Origin: Aspidapion aeneum | Lineage: Eukaryota; Arthropoda; Insecta; Coleoptera; Brentidae | Assembly: GCA_963576565.1 (NCBI GenBank) | Contig: OY755042.1 | Span: 94,730,185 to 94,794,184, forward strand | DNA length: 64,000 bases | Direction: 5' to 3' | Part shown: in pieces, positions 57,230 through 64,000 of the stretch | How the letters are laid out: each line of letters begins with the position of its first letter | How positions within the stretch are numbered: position 1 is the stretch's first letter | The notes under the pieces: generated by a model | Told to the model about the DNA's origin: nothing | Database searches by the model: none | The model's input: the letters and a program-made list of their open reading frames with translations, nothing else | Made by a program: the position numbers and the translations under genes

Positions 57230-58470
57230 TAAAGTTATTTTATACAATATATAATATATTAGATTTTCACATATACGAAAATCACTGAGCAAGGTATTTC
57301 TCCAACCTATGTATGCCCTACCTGTTAAATTTTTTTAAAAATTTTGTTAAATTTAACTCAAATGGCAAATGATTAAACATTTTTGTACAAAAGAATTTTT
57401 TATTAGAGCTAAATGAGGTATGGGAAGATTTAGACGAAAAAAATCAGGTAAATTATGCTGTATAGTTAAGGTTAGTTCACGCCTATACTTTTTATACACT
57501 AAACACAGTCTCTAAAATTAAGGTGCAACACAGAGTTAAAAATTTATGTCGCAAGAAAAGAGGCCTTACATGACTCTCATCTGGTTATTTTACACATATT
57601 TCTTATTGCTCTTTTTTGAAGAACAAATACAGAGTTAAATAAATATTGAGAACAAGATCCCAAAAACCAATGAAATATCTAAGGAGTCATTCCACTAGAG
57701 AGTGATAAACATTTTTTGCCATGTCAAATCCGAGATTGTCAGCAATTACCCTAAGGGCGTAACAATTAGAAGCCACTTTGCAATTAAGCTTTTTAATGTG
57801 TTCTTCAAAATTTAAATTTTGATCTATAGTGACACCTAAAAACTTATTTGTACCTGGAGAAGACAAAATTCCACTTTCTAGTGTATTATTCACTATGGCA
57901 CTTAAAACTATATATATATTAAAGGAAAATAAATTGGAATCATACCATTTTTTTATTTTATTAACGCTCACTATCACTGACTATATCTGTGTTATGCCAA
58001 TGAACTGTTGTGTCATCATAAAAAGCATTAATGTCAATATTTCCAAGATCATTTAAAAAATCAAAAATAAAAGTGGACCCAAGGTAGAACCCCGAGGAAT
58101 ACCAGTATTAATCTGAAACTCCTCTGAGCTTTGATCATTAAAAGCAAAAAATTGAACTCTTTCAGACAGGTACAATCTAAGCCAATTTACAGCTATACCT
58201 CTGACGCCATATTTCTCAAGCTTTCGCAGCAATATTTCGTGATCCACACAGTCAAAGGCTTTTGACAGTTCACAAAATTCTGCTGCTGTCTTTTCTCCAA
58301 AGTACAAATCCTCTAAGAAATTAAATATAGCGTTGTCAGTATTTTTGATGCCTGAAAACCAAACTGGTGGCTGCTTAAAATATTATTGTTTGACAGAAAT
58401 ACTGTCAAACAGCCTTGAATCAATTTCCCAACGATTGTGGCTAAATTCAGTACTTATTTAAGTAGAATTT
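57230..58470 (-). pseudogene. Jockey/CR1-group reverse transcriptase, 5'-truncated and broken
   Basis: On the minus strand: IKNTDNAIFNFLEDLYFG, then SKAFDCVDHEILLRKLEKYGV, GIPRGSTLGPLLFLIF, a frameshift, NDLGNIDINAFYDDTTVHWHN (the F-Y-D-D is the catalytic motif near 58010), W..SNLFSFN, TNKFLGVTIDQNLNFEEHIKKL, CYALRVIADNLG, AKNVYHSLVE, then decayed thumb-side blocks (RAIR, LCLVYKKYRRELT) and a C-terminal part to about 57230. The palm motifs are complete and both catalytic Asp residues are present, but stops and frameshifts inactivate it, and no endonuclease domain lies upstream. Confidence 0.88.
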
Positions 58471-58639
58471 TCATTATTGTTATTACAAAATCTTAGGCGT
58501 ATTTTAATACTGTTAAAAGTTATCTATCGGCGTAGTGTTGCCCCAAAAAACATATATGTCAGCTTTAGCAAAAACAGATAATAGAAGAGTTGACATTTAA
58601 GAAAATCCGTTTTAAGTCAATGACGATCAGAGGAGCCCA

Positions 58640-59400
58640 CATAACTACCTTGGAGGCTCGAGAAGAGGTACAAAGTCCACCAAATCCACATTCCAGATAA
58701 GGAAGTGTGCCAAGTCGAAGATACAATGCTTAAAGAGAGCGCCTTGGACTTGTAGCATCAGCGAGCAAAACCACAGGAGTGGGAGTATACGTGAAAAACT
58801 AGAAATTCAGAAGATCTATGCGCGCGGAGATCATACCACTAGTTTTTAAGCAGAGCGGCAACGTTAAAAGAGGTCAGGACAGAAGAGAAAAAAAATATAT
58901 ATATATATGCTCTGACAGCGCTGACAAACTGGCTCCAGGGCATACGGGATAGGGGTACCAGGAAACGAGAAGGCGAATGACTTCGCACAGATCGAAGCAG
59001 AAACCGATTATGTAGGTCCAGAGCCACCCCATGGTGTGATCAAAAGACAAGTGGAGTTCGGGTTCAGGATACCGAACATCTGGAAAACAGGCATCAAGTA
59101 ATTCATAGAACGACTGAAAGTGACCAGATTTAGATGGTTGCTGAGACGGACATGGACGTTGATATGCTGATAGATATTTCAACTGGATATAACCGGTTGA
59201 GGGCACACATGACACGTATAGTTGCCCAGCCTGTAAACAAGACAAAGAGACATCAAAGCACTTTGTAACAGAACGTATATACCCAAGGATAAGAAAACAG
59301 GTCCTCGGGGTACCAACCCTAAGCGAGAAACACCTGAACTTGGTCAAATAAGCTGACATACTGGACTTTGTAAAGAGAATAGAAAGGCCCAATGACTAGA
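58640..59400 (+). pseudogene. RNase H region of a non-LTR retrotransposon, degenerate
   Basis: The plus strand gives SKTTGVGVYVKN, a CSDSADKLAPGHTG remnant, GVPGNEKANDFAQIEAETDY (near 58955-59010), a PPHGVIKRQV linker, then CPACKQDKETSKHFV (Cys codons at 59223-59234) and VLGVPTLSEKHLNLVK. This is again RNase H plus a zinc knuckle, in the opposite orientation and in a different family from 18362-19250. Stops, frameshifts and a probable internal deletion are present. The 172-codon minus frame over it is a shadow. Confidence 0.72.
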
Positions 59401-59514
59401 CATCGAATAAAAATACACAGAGTGGGTTAAGCGATAGACCTGGAGCATGAAAAAAAGACCTCCTCTAACAACCTAATTGTTGAACCAGAAGTCACTCCCC
59501 TCCACTACTCTCTA

Positions 59515-59830
59515 TCTATCTATTTAGCTTTCTTCGATCCATCTATGAACATAGGCCTCCTTCAATATCTTTATTGTCTCTGTCTGTCGCCGTGTTCATC
59601 CATCTAGTTCCCGCATGTTTCTTCAAGCCATCCGCTCATCTGATTTGGGATCTTCCCCTACTTCTTTTATTTTTCCAGATTCTCCAGTTTAGAATACATT
59701 TGTTCCATCCATGAATTTATTTTTTGTCTGATATTATGACCGGCAACATTTGTCTTTCCGTTGATCTTTGGCCTTTTGTTACCTTAGCCATGTTTGATTT
59801 TTCACTCCGCTAGTACTACTAATAATGTAA
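59515..59830 (-). pseudogene. RTE-like retrotransposon 3' end, worn copy
   Basis: 'tctatctatc' at the start mirrors the GATA tail of 14508-14520, and the following text is the inverse of the tail at 14371-14516 ('catttgggatcttc'-type phrase at about 59640-59655, 'atccatctagttcccgc' at 59596). It continues to 'tctgatattatgac' (59740), shared with 49895-50190. Frames are broken throughout. Confidence 0.7.
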
Positions 59831-59919
59831 ATATCAAATCATTTGGAATTATGCACGTCAAAAGAAGTTTGGAGACAATTATAATATAAAGACTTTAAAA
59901 CGATATCTTTGAATGTTGC

Positions 59920-60396
59920 TAGTGGTGTAAATGGAAATATTGAAAATTTCCGAACCTGTCTCGGGAATATTGGAAATATTCAAAAAAATAATATCTTTTA
60001 TATTTTGTTACCCTATAAGCATTAAACTTACTTTAGAAGAATTTTTATTTCTAACACTATTGAAGACTTTGAGTAAGTAGACTGGCAAGACGATGTTATT
60101 AAGTGTGATGCTGATGACAGCGAGGAAGATATGCCTCTTGCTCGACTAGTGAATAGTTTAGTGTGTCAAGAATGAAATTTTTTTGTACAAATTTGACCTT
60201 ATTTCTGTTTATTTGTTTAATGAATAACTCCTAATTTGAGTTCATGTATAAGCTTTCTGCATTTTCCGGTGTTTTGTTATGATTTTTATAAATAAATAAT
60301 CCTTTTTTCTTATTTTTTAAATATTTCTAATGTTTCCCATGTTTCAGGAAATATTTCCGAAATATTTCTGGAAATATTTCTGAAAATTTTGCACTA
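59920..60396. mobile_element. Probable hAT-like element, 477 bp
   Basis: The termini are TAGTGGTGTAAATGG and (inverted) TAGTGCAAAATTTTC. GGAAATATT motifs repeat just inside both ends. Flanks AATGTTGC and CTCGTTGC agree at five of eight bases, compatible with an old 8-bp duplication. Inside, a plus reading VDWQDDVIKCDADDSEEDMPLARL (about 60079-60150) looks like a transposase acidic segment. Confidence 0.5.
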
Positions 60397-61073
60397 CTCG
60401 TTGCAATCGACCTCGGCTTTTCCGGATGTGCCTCTGCGAAAAAATAATAAAATATATAAGTAGATGGATTCTTCTGGACTAAGGGACCCCGAGGGAGGAT
60501 TTGATGTTGCAAAGCTACAATCAAGTCAATAAAGATAGATATTAAAGCAGCACAAAGTGACCAGGCGAGGCGTACTACGACCTACAACGACTGTTTCCTG
60601 AGGCGTGCAACTCGCACAGATCAGCAGGAACTGCCTACTAGTACCACGGTACGGTCAGTGTGCGATTGGCCGCACCAAGCCAGGTTCACTGGGCTAAGGG
60701 TGACTAACACTGGGTTCGATGCACTCACTTCTAGAGTCTCTGGATCGATCACTTCGACTTTCTGTGTGGCCATTCTTGAATTAGGGAGAAATGAGAAATC
60801 TCCCACAAATACGCGCAACTGACTGGTCTATTGATCATTTTGTGTCATATAATTAGTTATTTTTAGGCAGCCATTTTGCGTGGTGGAATTTTTAAAGATG
60901 TTTTTAATAGTACAATTATTAGAAAATGGAGTTAAGTAAATAATATAAGCAAATTAGCCACTAGATACTTTATTGCCTACATTTTTAAGTAAGCCTACGT
61001 GTCAAAAATGTTTTAGGCAAATTCTGGAACATTTTTTTTGTTAATCCTTTATTTTATATTTTTACATAATATT
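60397..61073. other. Spacer with a GC-rich island and a 65-codon minus frame
   Basis: Between 60540 and 60830 the composition is distinctly richer in G+C than its surroundings. The minus frame 60818-60621 reads, in part, RMATQKVEVIDPETLEVSAS and then NPVLVTLSPVNLAWCGQ before a stop; it looks protein-like but I recognise no domain and see no clean exon borders. The rest is AT-rich. Confidence 0.35.
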
Positions 61074-63730
61074 AGTCCAGTCAACGAGAGGGTTGTAGAG
61101 TGCATGGAGGGGGGAGAGTTTTTCTCTCCGGGGATAGGTTTAGGGTAGTTGAAACATTAACATATTAAAAGTAAGTTCCCACCTCTAGCCCCCCACGCTT
61201 CGGTGGCGGAAGGGGGTAAAAAGGTGCAATTTTTCGGTTTTTTACTTATAACTCGATTACGGCGCGGTATACAAAAAAATGTTGTATTAAAAATTAAAGA
61301 GCATTAAATTTCCTACAAAATGGGTATGCTAACCTAAACTTTAACTGTAACAGATTTTGAGATAGTGGCAACCAAAACCGTTAACTTTTGAAAAATACAT
61401 TTTTGCCCCATATTTTTATCAGATTTGTTTATGTAACACTTTTGCTTTTAATTTTAGAAAAAAAATCGTGAATAACGACAATGTAGTGCATTCAATTTTA
61501 AAAAAGAAATTTATTTATCTTTAAATATGTGATCACAAATTAAAAGTTACAGGTGTTTTAGTTTTAAATTGATATTTCTGATTTTCTACAAAAAAACAGT
61601 ATAATTGCGTTAACTATCACCTTCTTAATCATCATCATTATGAGTCTTCGGTCAAACTATCGACTTTAAGAGCACTAGTACGGGGGTCAATTAATAGGAA
61701 TAAGTATTATTTGCAAAGAAACTTAAGGAAAAACATTCTCCTCCAGTTGGAATCACAATTGAAATATTATTATTGAGGGTTATACATTTATTAAGTCAGC
61801 TAAAAAATTGGCTACCTAGCCAGTTCAGTAATAGTTAAGTTTTTATAAGTCATGTATAATAAGAACAATTTTTAGATTGATTTATATCAATTAGCCTTCT
61901 ATAAAGCATTCTTAACAAGTTGTATTGACAATGTTTACAAATTTTAAATTCATATTGCATATGGAATAAGAAGAAAACTTATACATCTGTAGATACAAAA
62001 ACTGATGCAATTCTGTACGTACGTACGTAATATTATTATAATTATCTTTATTGTCTTGCTTTTTTGAATTTCTGGCTTGACTTCTTCATCTTCATTAAGA
62101 TTGGTTAAAACGGACAAACCCTTCAAAAATTTTGTCTGACAATTGTGGCATAAATGGAATATAGACATCCTTTTGCAGCTACATTTGATACTGGAACTAT
62201 ACAGTTTGCTTAAGGTTCCCAAACCCATAGTTCTGGAGCTAGCTAACTTGATAACCAAAGGTAATGAATCAGAGTAATATTTGGATAAAGATGATGTAAA
62301 AAGGTTTTCAATTAATATAATTATAATTATTTTGTTTGTCTTGCTTTCTTGGGTTCTGCTGCACTTCAGATTTTTTTTAAGTCAATTGTTTCAAATTTGC
62401 CTCAGATTTTATAAATGAAGGAAATCTGTAGGCATTTAGGAAACTTTCTTGGTAAAGCTTTATTAATCCTAGCTGACCCCTCCAAAATTATTTTAGTCCT
62501 AGCTGCTGCATTTCGTAGATGGAATATGCTATTTCTACTTATTCTTGACAGGATTTATAAACAAAATATTGTGGTCAAGTGGAGTATTTACTACCTGGAT
62601 TTCCAAAAAATCTATATTCTACAATGACAGCTGCATGGAGTTTGGAACTGCAGTGTTCACAATATCCTGTGATGCTTGCAGCGTTATGATTATACTTTAT
62701 TAAAGTTTTTCTTTAGTAATTTTATTAAGACAATCTTTGTTTTTAGGATTGGAAAGAAATCCTGACTTACACTATTGATTATCAAAAGTTAAATAAACTG
62801 ATTTTTTCTAACAATAGCGTCTTTTTTTGTTTTGCAGCTATTACTCAATTTTTAATATTATATCTATCAAAAACAATCTTAGGGAATTGAATTGAATTGC
62901 TATAATTTAATGCTGTAAGAAAACAACAAAGCAAAACTTGTCTGAATAATGGGTCTTGATGAATTTGACTTATCCATTACAAAGGTTGCTTGGTAAGGTC
63001 GGTTTATTAGGTTGGTTGGTAAGATTGGTTTAATAATTAAAGATCTTCTTTGCCACACAATTGTCTGCAGTAAAAAGACCACATCATTGTTTGATGATTT
63101 TTTCCCAACAAAATATTTACAAAAAGTGCTGAAATTTTGGATCCACCACTCCCTTTAATTGTATTTTTTGTATAAGTAATATGTTTATTTAGTTTATTTT
63201 ATGAAAAGTATCAATCTGTGAGAATTAAGAAATCTGGTTAAAAATTTCAATTTGCTGTACCTTTTGATATGTTATAGATAAATTAGTAGATGCTACATAT
63301 GTTAAAAGGAAATTGATTGGTTTACAGCTTTCACTTTGACAAGTTTCTTCTAAAATTAAAAACAAAAGTGTTAGATAAACAAGTTTGATGAAAAATAAGG
63401 GGAAAAAATGGGGTTTTCAGAAATTAACGGTTTTTGGTGGCCACTATCTCATAATCTGTTACACTTAAAGGTAAGGTAGTATAATACTTTTGTAGGGAAT
63501 TTGATGATCTTTAATTTTTAATAAAATATTTTATTTGAACCCGTTTTCGAGTTACAGGCAAAAATCCGAAAAACTGCACTTTTTCACCCTCCCCCCCCCC
63601 CCTCCGCCACTGAAGTGGGAGGACTAGGGGTGGAGACGTCCTAACTACCCTAAAGATATTCCCGGAGAGAAAAATTCTCCCCCCGTCCATGCACTCTACA
63701 ACCCCTTAATGACCATTCATTGACTGAACT
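61074..63730. mobile_element. 2.66 kb DNA element with ~400 bp terminal inverted repeats
   Basis: The left repeat (61074 to about 61470) and right repeat (about 63345 to 63730) mirror each other: AGTCCAGTCAA/TTGACTGAACT, 'gggttgtagagtgcatgga', 'ttctctccggg', 'ggtggcgg', 'ttaaaaattaaagakcat', 'gagatagtggc' and 'taacacttttg'. The identity is by eye roughly 75-80%. The interior holds a decayed minus-strand coding region (described separately). No unequivocal target duplication was found (ATATT against ATATG at the edges). The superfamily is unknown; the long repeats would suit several classes, including Polinton-like derivatives or unusual TIR elements. Confidence 0.7.
61950..62305 (-). pseudogene. 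Decayed Cys/His-containing frame in the long-TIR element
   Basis: About 105-115 codons remain open: SKYYSDSLPLVIKLASSRTMGLGTL precedes IKCSCKRMSIFHLCHNCQ and an acidic tail with NEDEEVKPEIQKSK. The CxC-x6-HxCxxC spacing suggests a metal-binding site. Upstream at 62700-62320 further broken frames read GYCEHCSSKL, RTKIILEGSARINKALP and again EVQQNPRKQDKQ, the last a partial duplicate of EVKPEIQKSKTIK. Together they indicate an old element-encoded protein; I do not recognise the family and see no DDE triad. Confidence 0.4.
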
Positions 63731-64000
63731 ATATGTAGATATACACAGTGGTTTTTTAATGTTAATGTTTTAAAGTCGTACATAAAAACGAATTAATTAA
63801 AAGTGATCTAAATAAAAATAATCGTAATTTTTGTAATTTCTTGAGCACGAGTGTACAGTGTGATTGGTAATGTTTTACTCCTTGTTATGATCAACATTTG
63901 TCCTTTTTAGCACCAGATTCTGAAAATTTAGCCAAAATCTTACAACTCTGCTATTGAGTAAAAATTAACCGATTACCTTAAAAAATGCAACTAGAGTGTA
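63731..64000. other. Unassigned right edge
   Basis: AT-rich sequence to the end of the window; no feature recognised. Confidence 0.3.

Noticed and set aside
58874..59392. 172-codon minus-strand frame
   Set aside because: It lies opposite a degenerate RNase H region read on the plus strand and has no domain itself.

Overview
This 64 kb window is AT-rich (about two thirds A+T by eye) eukaryotic DNA, almost certainly from an insect or other arthropod with a large, transposon-laden genome. I base that on the mixture of decayed insect-type non-LTR retrotransposons (RTE-like, Jockey/CR1-like and RNase H-bearing), a mariner transposase with the D,D34D spacing, a TTAA-flanked piggyBac remnant, a tRNA-derived SINE and many hAT-type insertions with 8-bp target-site duplications (TSDs). 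I cannot name the species or order. I found no convincing intact host gene, no rRNA or functional tRNA gene and nothing prokaryotic; long open frames are rare and nearly all are transposon pieces or chance.

Layout. 0-10 kb: a minus-strand reverse transcriptase relic, a half copy of a composite foldback family (family A), small inverted-repeat elements, a Jockey/CR1-like C-terminal relic, a tandem 160-175 bp repeat carrying a small insertion, and two clear hAT elements (6025-6612 and 7272-8768). The second sits inside a TA-flanked element (7203-9326). 10-20 kb: a family B fragment, a fuller family A copy with a SINE in it, then a recent 1.26 kb tandem duplication (14267-16798) whose breakpoint lies inside a hAT element (complete copy 16395-17570), and two minus-strand RNase H relics. 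20-31 kb: near-perfect long palindromes (20814-21612, 26509-27247), a four-level nest of insertions at 22985-25145, the third family A copy and a hAT element at 29913-30900. 31-42 kb: a 1.5 kb double palindrome with a large TCTG microsatellite, a pogo/Tigger-like element, two hAT MITEs, a TCTCG-rich inverted-repeat element and an internally deleted piggyBac nested in another inverted-repeat element. 42-52 kb: a truncated hAT copy, a 740 bp palindrome, a family B copy and two adjacent MITEs. 52-64 kb: a dead mariner, a complex satellite array (54360-56085), a Jockey/CR1-like RT relic, an RNase H relic, a short hAT, and a 2.66 kb element with about 400 bp terminal inverted repeats and a decayed Cys/His-containing frame that I cannot assign.

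The genes do not form a pathway. The window is best read as layered sediment of insertions: TSDs give the order of events at several sites, and long perfect hairpins could feed small-RNA pathways if transcribed. All family names rest on motif and terminus recognition by eye; percent identities are not calculated.
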